From Desulfarculaceae bacterium (GTDB taxonomy: Bacteria; Desulfobacterota; Desulfarculia; Desulfarculales; Desulfarculaceae), in assembly GCA_020444545.1 (NCBI GenBank), contig JAHLKT010000003.1, forward strand, positions 124,001-188,000: a stretch of DNA of 64,000 bases, given 5' to 3'. This document shows positions 12,776-21,080 of the stretch, one piece after another. Every line of letters starts with the position of its first letter. The stretch's first letter is position 1. The translations under genes and the position numbers were made by a program. A model generated the notes under the pieces. The model was not told the DNA's origin and did not search any database. It saw nothing but the letters and a program-made list of their open reading frames with translations.

Positions 12776-14131
12776 CTATACCACGCAGACCTCTTCCACT
12801 CCGCGGTCCCACACCTGAATCAGGTAGTCCTTCTGCTCCTCGAACTTCTGGGCCTGCTCCTCCACCAGGTCCTCGGCCTCGGCGGAAGAAAGCTCCCAGC
12901 TCTGGCGCACGAAGCTGGCCACGCGCGCGTAGTAGAGCGGGGTCATCAGGTCCAGCAGCTTCATGCGGTGCTGGCTCCAGGAATGGAAGGTCGCGGCCAA
13001 CTCATAGAGTATCTGCACCCAGGCCTCGGTGGGAAGATGGAAGTTGTTCACGTCCATCTTGGAGGCCTCTTCGATGTACTGATAGCACTTGCCGCAGAAG
13101 ATGTCCTTCCACAGGGGCGAGAAGTTCTTGTAGCCGCTCTGGAAGTTCTCGATCATCGCCTCCAGGTTCACCTTCACCGGCTCGGGCTCGTTGCCGTTGC
13201 CGTTGCCGAAGGTCTCCACCGGCTCGGAGCCCTCAATCTGGCGCCATACGCTCTGGTAGCGCTCCATGAGGTTGAACAGGGTCCAGAGCACCTGGCGGAA
13301 CATGGGCCCCAGATGGGAGGCCGGGTCCTTGGCGTCGTGAACCTTTAGCCCCAGGTTGGCCTGGCAGATCTTGAAGCCCTGGGTGATGGCGCTGGTGGTC
13401 ATCCAGATGTCGATGCCGAAGCGGGCCACCTCGCTCTCCCAGACGTCCTGGTCGATGTAGTACTTGGCCACGTCGCGGCTGATGGCGAAGTCGCCGCCGA
13501 TGGGCTGGCGGATGCGCTTGCCGTACAGGGCGCGGGTCAGGTTGTAGACGATGTTGTTGGTGATGGTGCCGTCGTATTTGTGCCTGAGGTAAACCGGCGA
13601 GACGTATTGATAGCCCTTTTCCATCACCGGGTCGATGAGCGCCTTGACCCAGTCGCCGGTGATGGACCTGAGGTCGCTGTCCACCATGGCGCAGGCCTTG
13701 ACGTTCAGGCGCACCGCCGCCTCGAACACCGCCCGGAGCGCGCTGCCCTTGCCGGGCACCCCCCGGTAGATGCTTACGATCTTCTCCTGCCAAGGCTTGA
13801 TCTCGAACTCCTTGGCGGTCTCGCGGGTGTCGTCGGTGGAGCCGCCGTCGGCCACCAGGATAACCGCCCGTTTGTCGCCGTAGTGGTCGGCCAGGCCGTG
13901 GGTCACCATCTGAATCACGTGGGCGATGGTGGTCTCGTTGTTAAAGCAGGGGATGCCCACCAGGATGTCGGCCTGGGCGATCTCTTCCAGGCGCTTGTTG
14001 GTGTAGCCGCGCAGGGCAGTATAAAAGGGCATACGTGTGCTCATCTCCATATCAAATCGGTTAGCTTTGCCTTTAATGATAGCGGATACGGCTATTTGGC
14101 TCAAGTGAACCCCAAAGTTCTCCCGGGTCAT
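12776..14131 (-). CDS. GT-A fold glycosyltransferase, possibly glycosyl-glycerate type (GT78/GT81-like)
   Basis: A nucleotide-sugar glycosyltransferase. Residues 54-66 (DILVGIPCFNNET) and ADGGSTDDT form the sugar-nucleotide site, DSDLRS (151-156) is the DxD metal motif, and QPIGGDFAISRD (209-220) followed by WESEVARFGIDIWMTT is the acceptor and catalytic region. The helical C-terminal 180 residues resemble mannosylglycerate and glucosyl-3-phosphoglycerate synthases rather than ordinary family 2 enzymes, which would point to a compatible solute or a glycerate glycolipid; this is inference. The first 27-33 residues lie in AT-rich DNA with no ribosome site, so the true start may be Met28, Met30 or Met34 (about 14032-14050). 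Confidence 0.7.
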   Translation of the reverse strand: MTRENFGVHLSQIAVSAIIKGKANRFDMEMSTRMPFYTALRGYTNKRLEEIAQADILVGIPCFNNETTIAHVIQMVTHGLADHYGDKRAVILVADGGSTDDTRETAKEFEIKPWQEKIVSIYRGVPGKGSALRAVFEAAVRLNVKACAMVDSDLRSITGDWVKALIDPVMEKGYQYVSPVYLRHKYDGTITNNIVYNLTRALYGKRIRQPIGGDFAISRDVAKYYIDQDVWESEVARFGIDIWMTTSAITQGFKICQANLGLKVHDAKDPASHLGPMFRQVLWTLFNLMERYQSVWRQIEGSEPVETFGNGNGNEPEPVKVNLEAMIENFQSGYKNFSPLWKDIFCGKCYQYIEEASKMDVNNFHLPTEAWVQILYELAATFHSWSQHRMKLLDLMTPLYYARVASFVRQSWELSSAEAEDLVEEQAQKFEEQKDYLIQVWDRGVEEVCVV

Positions 14132-14215
14132 GGCAAATTCTAATTATTGCATTTGTTGAAATCATCACTATTTGCATGTAGTGTTTTTAGGACAATAGTA
14201 AATAGAGAGCAAACG

Positions 14216-14935
14216 ATGGACCCATCTCTTAAAATCTGTAAAATGTGTAAGAAACCGCAAACCATAGTTCAGTCCCACATCTTCTCTAATCTCCTTTACA
14301 AACCGGTCCTCGGCGAACATGGACAATATATAGAAATAGACCCCGGGAACAACAGGAGACATAAGGCACAAGGAGGCATAAAGGAAAAACTATTATGCAT
14401 AAGATGTGAAACTAAACGTAGCAACTGGGAGAATTATGCAAAGTTCTTCTTGTTCGACAAGAAGGCCTCAAAATGGAACAAAGTTTATCGGGATTTATTT
14501 TTGGTCTCGGGCATCAACTATAGCAAACTAAAATTATTTGTATTGTCAAACCTTTGGATGGTTTCTATCTCAAATACAATTCAACGCGCAGAGCCTACTT
14601 CTTTGGGGATGCATGAAGACACAATACGTCAAATGTTACTTAACGAAACGCCCGGCCCAAAAGAGCTATATGCAGTTCTTTTCAGAAAAATAAAAGAAAA
14701 AATTGGGACAGGACTAATGCTCGCTGATGCTATCAAACAGAGGCTGGAAGGGCATACTTGTTACTATATGGTATTTGGGGGCTACGCTTGGTACGTGATA
14801 GTGACAAGCCACAAACTAAACCAAACAATTCATCGGGCAATACTTAGCGAAAAAGGGGAGGCATTGGTCTCGTTAATGCCTATAAAAGAGACGGGTGCCG
14901 TCGAAGCCGTCAAACATGTCCACTCAGTAAAATAA
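14216..14935 (+). CDS. AT-rich orphan with HNH-like CxxC...SH...CxxC zinc motif
   Basis: A 239-residue protein starting at ATG 14216 with GAGAG 7-9 bases upstream; the frame is open to 14147 but without a better start. The N-terminus has CKMCKKPQ, then VQSHIFSNLLYKP, then LLCIRCETKRSNWENYAKFF. This layout of two CxxC pairs around an S-H is typical of a treble-clef, HNH-endonuclease-like zinc domain found in many uncharacterised, often defence- or mobile-element-linked proteins. The rest is not recognised; GGYAWYVIVTSHK near the C-terminus suggests a beta-rich core. GC content is far below that of its neighbours, a sign of transfer. It stands alone between divergent and convergent genes. Confidence 0.62.
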   Translation: MDPSLKICKMCKKPQTIVQSHIFSNLLYKPVLGEHGQYIEIDPGNNRRHKAQGGIKEKLLCIRCETKRSNWENYAKFFLFDKKASKWNKVYRDLFLVSGINYSKLKLFVLSNLWMVSISNTIQRAEPTSLGMHEDTIRQMLLNETPGPKELYAVLFRKIKEKIGTGLMLADAIKQRLEGHTCYYMVFGGYAWYVIVTSHKLNQTIHRAILSEKGEALVSLMPIKETGAVEAVKHVHSVK

Positions 14936-15016
14936 AAGAATCATTATTTACGCATTTTTGTTTTCCTGCTGTTTTTTTACCTGCAACTCATTACAAGCAC
15001 TATAAATCCAACAAAA

Positions 15017-16192
15017 CTACGCGGGGTAGAGCAGAATCGGCCCGATGCGCTCGTCCCATTGGGCCAGGCCTTCGCTCCAGCGGGCCTCCAGCTCGGATGC
15101 CAAAGCCCCGTTCACCAGCCTATCCACCGCCTCGGCGTCGCCCAGCAGCAGATCAAGGGGCCGCCGCTCGTGCTCGTACTCATAGGGCGGTTCGCGCAAG
15201 GACCACAGGCCGGGTTGGGCCCGGTTGACGGCCCCCAGCAGGGCCAGGGTGGCCCGCAAGGGCTGATAGGCCGCCGGATCGGTGAGGTGTATCTGGAACC
15301 CGCCGCACACCTGGCCCGCGAACTTGTGGAAGGTGGGCTCGAAGAACAGGGGCCGAAGGGTGGCCCCGGCCAGGGCATCCGGCTCCAGCGCGGCCATCAC
15401 CGCGCTTGGGTCCAGGCCCGGCGCGCCGAATATCTCAAAGGGCCGGGTGGTGCCCCGCCCCTCGCTCAGGCTGGTGCCCTCCAGGAGCACCTGGCCCGGA
15501 TAGACCCGCGCCCCGTCCAGGCAGGGCAGGTTGGGCGAGGGCATGACCCAGGGCAGGCCGGTGGTGGCATGGTCGCCGCCCTGCCAGCCCGCGCAGGCCA
15601 TCACCTCCAGGCGCACGTCCAAATTGCGTTCCGACACCACCAGCCGGGCCAGTTCGCCCAGGGTCAGGCCGTGCTTCAGGGGTATGGCGTGAGCCCCCAC
15701 GAAGCTCATCAGCTCGGGCGGCAGGATGGGCCCCTCGGCCCCCCGGCCGATGGGGTTGGGCCGGTCCAGGACCATGACCCCCACCCCGGCCTTGGCGCAC
15801 TCCTCCAGGCAGGCCACCAGGGTGCTGAAGAAAGTGTAGACCCGGCAGCCCACGTCCACCATGTCCACCAATAGCCAATCCAGCCCGGCCAGCATCTCCG
15901 GGGTGGGGCGTCTGGTCTCGCCGTAGAGCGAATAAATGGGCACCCCCAGGCCGGGGTGGGTGGCGTGGTCCGACTCCACCATGTTGTCCTGGCGCTCGGC
16001 GAAAAAGCCGTGCTGCGGACCGAAAAGAGCACGAATGCCGCTGGGATAGGCCTGGGCCACCGTCCGCCAGGCGGGGGTGAAATCGGGTAGCACGGCGGCC
16101 GGGTTGCACAGCAGGCCCAGGCCGGCGCCGGCCAAACGGGCGGGGGGCTCGGCGGCTAGGCGCGTCAGGCCGGTGGCCAGGGTCTGCGACAT
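15017..16192 (-). CDS. namZ: DUF1343 family, exo-beta-N-acetylmuramidase NamZ-like
   Basis: NamZ-type enzymes remove terminal N-acetylmuramic acid from peptidoglycan fragments. The protein has the family hallmarks LLCNPAAV, LFGPQHGFFAERQDNM, PIYSLYGETRRPTPEML, DMVDVGCRVYTFFST and VLDRPNPIGR. About 391 residues, normal length. I place the start at ATG 16192, with GAGGTC 7 bases upstream; the frame extends to 16243 but those residues are atypical. There is no clear signal peptide with this start, so location is uncertain. A terminator-like hairpin at 16236-16273 sits in its leader. It probably acts in cell-wall recycling. Confidence 0.83.
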   Translation of the reverse strand: MSQTLATGLTRLAAEPPARLAGAGLGLLCNPAAVLPDFTPAWRTVAQAYPSGIRALFGPQHGFFAERQDNMVESDHATHPGLGVPIYSLYGETRRPTPEMLAGLDWLLVDMVDVGCRVYTFFSTLVACLEECAKAGVGVMVLDRPNPIGRGAEGPILPPELMSFVGAHAIPLKHGLTLGELARLVVSERNLDVRLEVMACAGWQGGDHATTGLPWVMPSPNLPCLDGARVYPGQVLLEGTSLSEGRGTTRPFEIFGAPGLDPSAVMAALEPDALAGATLRPLFFEPTFHKFAGQVCGGFQIHLTDPAAYQPLRATLALLGAVNRAQPGLWSLREPPYEYEHERRPLDLLLGDAEAVDRLVNGALASELEARWSEGLAQWDERIGPILLYPA

Positions 16193-16235
16193 ATGCTTGA
16201 CCTCGCGGGTAAATATAAAGATATTAGAGCAGTAT

Positions 16236-16273
16236 AAAAACAAGGGCCCCGGAGCTCAAGCCCCGAGGCCCTT
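16236..16273 (-). terminator. intrinsic terminator in the namZ leader (possible attenuator)
   Basis: Read on the minus strand, the stem AAGGGCC..GGGGCCCTT (one internal mismatch) is followed at once by GTTTTTATA, a good intrinsic terminator. It lies 44-81 bases upstream of the namZ start and on the same strand. No gene ends here, so it would either attenuate namZ or end a short non-coding transcript that begins between 16274 and 16456. Confidence 0.55.
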
Positions 16274-16456
16274 TGGGAGGAGGGGAGGAAAGGTTTCCGC
16301 TTTTAATCGGCGCCGGGAGAGGGGGTGTTTGCTACCGCCGCCGAGGGATTGCGGATCGTGTATGGGGTTGATACAGAGCTGAACCTTCCCTCATCTGAAA
16401 AAAAGGTAATACCGACTCCTAGAACTGTCAACGTCTAGACGAAAAAAGGTGGAAGC

Positions 16457-17557
16457 GTGCAGGAATCATTACCAATTTATCGCCATCTTGGGCACCACCA
16501 TCATCATGATCACTCCCACGAGCACCCCCGGGGAGGCGGTCCCGGCGAATACGCCCCGGCCCTGGCCGAGCTGACCCGCAGCGGCCTGACCGAAAGCGTG
16601 CACCGGGGGGCCATCACCGTGGCCGGGCCGGACGGCAAGCGCGTCAAGGGCCTGGGCCATCCCTCCATGCCCACCTTCCTGCGTTCGGCGGCCAAGCCCT
16701 TGCAGGCCCTGCCCCTGTATACCACCGGCGCGGCGGCCAAGTACGGCCTGGAGCCCCTGGAGATCGCCGCGGCCTGCGGCTCCTTGAACGGCGAGGATTT
16801 CCAACGCGAGGCGGTGGAGAGCATGCTGGCCAAGGCGGGCCTGGGCCCCGAGCTGCTGGACTGCGGCCGGCCGCGCCCCTTGGGCCGCGAGGTGGCCAAG
16901 GCCCTGTCCCTGGCCGGGGAGAAGCCCACCACCCTGCACAGCGCCTGCGCGGGCAAGCACGCGGCCATGCTGGTGGTGTGCGCGTCCCAGGGCTGGCCCA
17001 CCGAGGGCTATCTGGAGATCGGCCATCCGGTGCAGAAGCTGGTGCTGAGCGCGGTGGCCCGCTTCACCGCCTACCCCGCCGAGCAGACCGGCATCGGGGT
17101 GGACGACTGCGGGGTGCCCACCTACCGCCTGCCCCTGATGACCCTGGCCGGGGCCTATGCCCGCCTGGCCGCCCCCACTGAGGCCGGCCTGGAGCCCCAG
17201 TGGGCCGAGGCCGCCGAACAGATTATGGCAGCCTGCCTGGCCCATCCCGAGATGATCGCGGGCACCGGCCGCCTCTGCACCCGGCTCATGCAGGCCGCCC
17301 CCGGCGCCTTCCTGGCCAAGACCGGCTCCGAGGGCACCTACGCCGTGGCCCTGCCCGGCCTCAAGCTGGGCCTGGCCCTGCAGATCGAGGACGGCGCTTT
17401 CCGCGCCCTGGGCCCGGTGGTCTGCGAGGCCCTGCACCATCTGGGCGCGCTGGGCCACGAGGCGCTGGACGGCCCCCTGGCCGACCTGCACCGCCCGGTG
17501 TTCAAAACCCACCGGGGCGATCCGGTGGGCACCATCAACGCGGTTTTCAGCCTATAG
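16457..17557 (+). CDS. asparaginase II family protein with His-rich N-terminal extension
   Basis: Belongs to the Rhizobium-type asparaginase II family, unrelated to the AnsB fold and lacking a signal peptide. Family motifs: LTRSGLTESVHRGAI, FLRSAAKPLQALPL, ACGSLNGE, HSACAGKHAAML, GVDDCGVPTY and SEGTYAVALPG. Normally the protein begins just before the VESxHRG motif; here about 35 extra residues precede it, including the stretch HLGHHHHHDHSHEH (residues 10-23), a likely metal-binding tract. GTG start with AAAGGTGG 4 bases upstream. Monocistronic or leading into the lipoprotein gene 54 bases on. The substrate is probably asparagine, but amidase activity on other amides is possible. Confidence 0.85.
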   Translation: MQESLPIYRHLGHHHHHDHSHEHPRGGGPGEYAPALAELTRSGLTESVHRGAITVAGPDGKRVKGLGHPSMPTFLRSAAKPLQALPLYTTGAAAKYGLEPLEIAAACGSLNGEDFQREAVESMLAKAGLGPELLDCGRPRPLGREVAKALSLAGEKPTTLHSACAGKHAAMLVVCASQGWPTEGYLEIGHPVQKLVLSAVARFTAYPAEQTGIGVDDCGVPTYRLPLMTLAGAYARLAAPTEAGLEPQWAEAAEQIMAACLAHPEMIAGTGRLCTRLMQAAPGAFLAKTGSEGTYAVALPGLKLGLALQIEDGAFRALGPVVCEALHHLGALGHEALDGPLADLHRPVFKTHRGDPVGTINAVFSL

Positions 17558-17611
17558 GCCCCGGGCCGGCAAGGCGCGATCTTATGGGGAACCGCAGGGA
17601 GAGATAAGGCC

Positions 17612-18184
17612 ATGACGCGAGTCCATGCCCTCCTGTTGCCGCTGTTGCTGTTGGCGTCCCTGCTCTCAGCCGCCTGCGGCGATCCGCCGCCCGAGCTCAG
17701 CGAGACGCAGGCCAAGTTCAAGGCCCACCTCCTGGAGACTATCAAGCAGGAGAAGGCCATCTTCATGCCCCTGCTGCTCAACAGCCCGGACCCGGCCAAG
17801 GCCCTGCAAGACAATATCGACCAGCAGTTCAAGGAGGCCATCGCCAAGGGCAAGCCCTTGCAGCACGACCTGGCGGTGCTCAACGCCGAGGCCACCATCC
17901 TGGCCTGGCGCTCGCCCGACCCCGACGACCTCACCCAGACCTACAAAGGCTATATCGGGCAGAACTACTCCCACTTCAAGAAGCTGGACCCGGTGTTCCA
18001 CGACGACCGCATCGCCGCCTTCGAGGTCTTCACCCAATACGGGCCGGGCTTCGGCATCTGCGCGCCCATAAATCACGACGGCAAGCTGGCCGGCGCCCTG
18101 TGCATCGGCTTTGATTACGACACCATGATCAAGCACCACGGCATGGACAAGTCGCAGCTGTTGACGATCAATTTCAACAAGTGA
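17612..18184 (+). CDS. putative lipoprotein with Cache-like ligand domain
   Basis: A 190-residue exported protein. The signal peptide LLLPLLLLASLLSAAC ends in a lipobox (LSAAC, Cys at 22), and residue +2 is Gly, which favours outer-membrane sorting. The mature part is about 165 residues; FTQYGPGFGICAPI and GKLAGALCIGFDYDTM resemble the beta-sheet core of Cache/PAS-like sensing domains, but no output domain follows. I do not recognise a named family. A strong terminator at 18185-18236 closes the unit. It may be a periplasmic ligand-binding lipoprotein. Confidence 0.6.
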   Translation: MTRVHALLLPLLLLASLLSAACGDPPPELSETQAKFKAHLLETIKQEKAIFMPLLLNSPDPAKALQDNIDQQFKEAIAKGKPLQHDLAVLNAEATILAWRSPDPDDLTQTYKGYIGQNYSHFKKLDPVFHDDRIAAFEVFTQYGPGFGICAPINHDGKLAGALCIGFDYDTMIKHHGMDKSQLLTINFNK

Positions 18185-18236
18185 CCCGGCGGGCCCGCCG
18201 GGCTTTGGGGCGCCCCCGCGCGGGGCGTCCTTTTTT
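18185..18236 (+). terminator. double hairpin terminator
   Basis: A perfect GC palindrome CCCGGCGGGCCCGCCGGG (18185-18202) is followed by a second stem (GGCGCCCC with GGGGCGTC, one G-T pair) that leads directly into TTTTTT at 18231-18236, ending the lipoprotein transcript. Confidence 0.8.
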
Positions 18237-18245
18237 ATTGGGCCG

Positions 18246-19148
18246 CTAGCCCAGCCACTTGCCCAGGAGGAGGCCCAGGGTTATCAGGATGCCGGTGCTG
18301 AAGTGCCCCGCGATGGTTAGCCCCTGGGCGGGCAGGACGGCGGGCGGGTCGTCATAGCTCTTCCAGGCGATGGCCGAGGCCTTTAGGGCCGGGATCAGGC
18401 CGCCCCAAGCCAGGTAGAGCCAGGGGGTGAGCCCCCAGCCGTGCACCAGCCAGGCGATGGTGGGGAACGGGGCCAGCATCAGCCCGGCGTAGACCACCCG
18501 CGAGCGGGCCAGGCCCAGGCGCACCACCAGGTTGTTCTTGCCCGCCGCCGCGTCGGCCGCCAGGTCCGGGAACTGGTTGATCCACAACACCGCCGTGATC
18601 TGCCAGCCCTGCACCAGGCCCAGCCACCAGGTGACCGCGTAAAAATCGCCGCTCAAGACATAGCCGGTGGAAAAGGTGAGCAGCGGGCCGAAGAGGATGA
18701 GGATGTCCAGCTCGCCCAGGCCGATGGCCATGAGGGCCAGCGGCCCGCCCGAATAGAGCCAGCCGCCGATGAGCCCCGCCGCGCCCAGGGCCAGGGCCCA
18801 GGGGCGGCCCATGAGGGCCAGATAGAGCCCGCACATCCCGGCCGCCGCGAAAAAGACCCAGGCCAGACCGTGCACCACGCCCCGGCTCATCAGGCCGTCC
18901 TGGATGACCCGGCTCCCCCCGGAGAACTGGGTGGCCAGGCGGTTGATGGGGTCCGAGCCCCGGGCGTCGTGATAATCGTTGATCAGGTTGGCCCCTGTGT
19001 GCAGGCAGCCCACCCCCAGCAGGGTTATGCCCAACAGGAGCCAGGGCATGGGGCCCTGCTCCCACCACCAGGCGGCCACGACCATCAGCGGCAGAAACGA
19101 ACCGGTCAGAAAGGGAACGCGGGTGGCGCGGACCAAAGCGGGCGGCAT
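18246..19148 (-). CDS. menA: UbiA-family prenyltransferase, probable 1,4-dihydroxy-2-naphthoate prenyltransferase
   Basis: Attaches the polyprenyl tail to dihydroxynaphthoate in menaquinone synthesis, in the inner membrane. The 300 residues span about nine helices. The first Asp-rich motif is NLINDYHDARGSDPINR and the second is NQFPDLAADAAAGKNNLVVRLG, matching the MenA pattern better than UbiA. The start at ATG 19148 has GGAGGAG 7 bases upstream; the open frame continues to 19352 but is non-coding in character. Menaquinone would serve the cytochrome bd oxidase encoded at 23.7-26.1 kb. Other UbiA enzymes cannot be wholly excluded. Confidence 0.82.
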   Translation of the reverse strand: MPPALVRATRVPFLTGSFLPLMVVAAWWWEQGPMPWLLLGITLLGVGCLHTGANLINDYHDARGSDPINRLATQFSGGSRVIQDGLMSRGVVHGLAWVFFAAAGMCGLYLALMGRPWALALGAAGLIGGWLYSGGPLALMAIGLGELDILILFGPLLTFSTGYVLSGDFYAVTWWLGLVQGWQITAVLWINQFPDLAADAAAGKNNLVVRLGLARSRVVYAGLMLAPFPTIAWLVHGWGLTPWLYLAWGGLIPALKASAIAWKSYDDPPAVLPAQGLTIAGHFSTGILITLGLLLGKWLG

Positions 19149-19278
19149 GACTCTTCTCCTCCCCAAGGCCCCCCACTTTAGCACGAAGCCGTGCGCACAC
19201 CGCCAAGCATTTTCCGCCGGCGCGGCCTTTGCCCCTGTATAATTGGGGCCAAACCTTAGGCCGGGGGATAATCGCCAG

Positions 19279-20109
19279 ATGAGCAAAGCCGCCGAGCAAG
19301 TCGGTCTGCCCGCCCGGGGGCCCTGGCTGCCCAACGCCCCGGTGCCCCTCACGCGCCGCCTTTCCCTGTATTTCCTCTACGCGGTCCTGGCGCTCAGCCT
19401 GTTCAGCGGCAATCTGCATTTCAGCGGCGTGCTGGTGATCCTGGGCTTCGTGGTGGTGTTCCATGTGGCCACCCGGCCCCTCACCTCCGATTTCATGGTG
19501 CGCTTCCCCCACTACTTCGCCATCATCCGCATCCTGTTGGTGGTCATGTGCCTGGGCCTGGCCCTGTCCGTCCTGCCCATCCCGGCCCACTGGCGCTCCC
19601 TGGAGCAGGTGGCGGTCTCCTCCCTGGCCCTGATCATCACCGTGACCTGGACCATCATGGTGATGATCTATCTGTTCCAGGCCCGCCAGGTGCGCCTGGA
19701 CACCATCTTCTCCGGGGTGGCCGCCTTCTTCTTGCTGACCATCGTGTGGACCGAGGCCTACAAGGTCTTGAGCTTCTTCCAGCCCCACGGCTTCCACCCC
19801 TCCATGTACCCCACCCCGGGCATGGGCGACCAAGTGCACCTCAGGGCCCTTTACTACAGCCTCTCCACCATCACCACGGTGGGCTTCGGCGACATCCTGC
19901 CCATCACCGCCACCGCCCAGATCCTCAGCGGCCTGGAGGCCGCGGCGGGCCAGCTGTTTTTGGCCGTGCTCATCGCCCGCCTGGTCTCGCGCCAACTGGC
20001 CACCGCCATGGAGCCCATCGCTCCCATCACCCACCGGCCCAAGATGCCCACCGGGGCCCATCTGGCCCGCCGTCTGCGCCGCCAGCGGCGCCTGCCGCGT
20101 CTGCGCTGA
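19279..20109 (+). CDS. potassium channel-like membrane protein
   Basis: Ion-channel family protein of 276 residues with about six hydrophobic helices and a pore loop carrying the K+ selectivity filter STITTVGFGD, followed by the last helix (QILSGLEAAAGQLFLAVLIA). There is no S4-type charged helix and no RCK or cyclic-nucleotide domain; the C-terminus is short and strongly basic (LARRLRRQRRLPRLR). I start it at ATG 19279, after GGGGGA. The physiological trigger is not evident. It is followed by mscS on the same strand, so both may take part in ion and osmotic balance. Confidence 0.8.
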   Translation: MSKAAEQVGLPARGPWLPNAPVPLTRRLSLYFLYAVLALSLFSGNLHFSGVLVILGFVVVFHVATRPLTSDFMVRFPHYFAIIRILLVVMCLGLALSVLPIPAHWRSLEQVAVSSLALIITVTWTIMVMIYLFQARQVRLDTIFSGVAAFFLLTIVWTEAYKVLSFFQPHGFHPSMYPTPGMGDQVHLRALYYSLSTITTVGFGDILPITATAQILSGLEAAAGQLFLAVLIARLVSRQLATAMEPIAPITHRPKMPTGAHLARRLRRQRRLPRLR

Positions 20110-20249
20110 GCGCGGCGCCTCCACCCAACGCCCAAAAAATACGGCTTTTCCTTGGCCCTGGGGGCCCCTTGCCTTAAAATGGCCCCAAACCGGCCGCGCT
20201 TTTCCGCCCCCCATCGGGGCTGTCTTCCGCTAATCAGGGAAGGAACCGC

Positions 20250-21080
20250 ATGGAACAGATAATCGCCGACATCCAGCAATGGGTAGCCCGCTACGGGCTC
20301 CAGGTGGTGGGCGCCATCGCCATCCTGGTGGTGGGGCTCTTCGCCGCCAAGCTGGCCACCAAGATATTCCGCAAGATCCTGCGCAAGGCCAAGGTGGACG
20401 AGACCCTGGTCGGTTTCGGCGGGAACCTGCTGAAGTTCGTCTTGATCATGTTCGTGATCATCGCCATGCTCTCCAAGCTGGGGGTGCAGACCACCTCGCT
20501 CATCGCCATGCTGGGCGCGGCCTCCCTGGCCGTGGGCCTGTCGTTGCAATCCAACCTGGCCAATTTGGCCGCCGGGGTGCTTATCCTCATCTTCCGGCCC
20601 ATGCGCCTGGGCGAGATGGTGGAGATCGGCGGGGTCTTGGGCAAGGTGGAGGAGATCACCATCCTGGTGACCAAGCTGCGCATGGTCGACGGCAAGCTGG
20701 CCATCATGCCCAACACCAAGGTCTTCGCCGACAAGCTGGTCAACTACACCGCGGCCGATCCCCGCCGGGTGGATTTGGTGATCGGCATCGGCTACGACGA
20801 CGACATCCCCAAGGCCAAATCGGTGCTGGAGCGACTGATGGCCGAGGACGCGCGCATCCTCAAGGAGCCAGCCGCCACGGTAGTGATGCTGGAGCTGGCC
20901 GATTCCAGCGTGAACTTCGCGGTGCGCCCCTGGACCAGTAACGCCGACTGGTGGGCGGTCAAATGCGATTTGACCGAAAAGATCAAGCTCGCCTTTGACG
21001 CCGAGGGCATCAACATCCCCTTCCCCCAGCGCGACGTGCACATCTACCCCACCCAGCCTCCCAAGGAGCAGGCCTCATGA
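20250..21080 (+). CDS. mscS: small-conductance mechanosensitive channel MscS family
   Basis: A 276-residue inner-membrane channel that opens under membrane tension and protects against osmotic downshock. Three N-terminal helices end in the pore-lining TM3 (AMLGAASLAVGLSLQSNLAN), followed by the beta domain (RPMRLGEMVEIGGVLGKVEEI) and the alpha/beta cytoplasmic cage, the standard short-MscS layout. ATG with GGAAGGA upstream. Its stop overlaps the start of the DUF481 gene by four bases (ATGA), so the two are translationally coupled. Confidence 0.93.
   Translation: MEQIIADIQQWVARYGLQVVGAIAILVVGLFAAKLATKIFRKILRKAKVDETLVGFGGNLLKFVLIMFVIIAMLSKLGVQTTSLIAMLGAASLAVGLSLQSNLANLAAGVLILIFRPMRLGEMVEIGGVLGKVEEITILVTKLRMVDGKLAIMPNTKVFADKLVNYTAADPRRVDLVIGIGYDDDIPKAKSVLERLMAEDARILKEPAATVVMLELADSSVNFAVRPWTSNADWWAVKCDLTEKIKLAFDAEGINIPFPQRDVHIYPTQPPKEQAS

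Noticed and set aside
11000-15000. genomic island or prophage
   Set aside because: Two AT-rich genes only; no integrase, tRNA, attachment repeat or phage gene. Only transfer of single genes can be argued.
16484-16525. poly-His tract as a cloning artefact or vector tag
   Set aside because: It lies inside continuous genomic sequence with mixed CAC/CAT codons and Asp, Ser and Glu between the histidines, unlike a vector tag.
18352-20214. 620-residue minus-strand frame over menA and the channel gene
   Set aside because: Out of frame with MenA and opposite the K+ channel; His/Gly/Gln-rich composition typical of a shadow.
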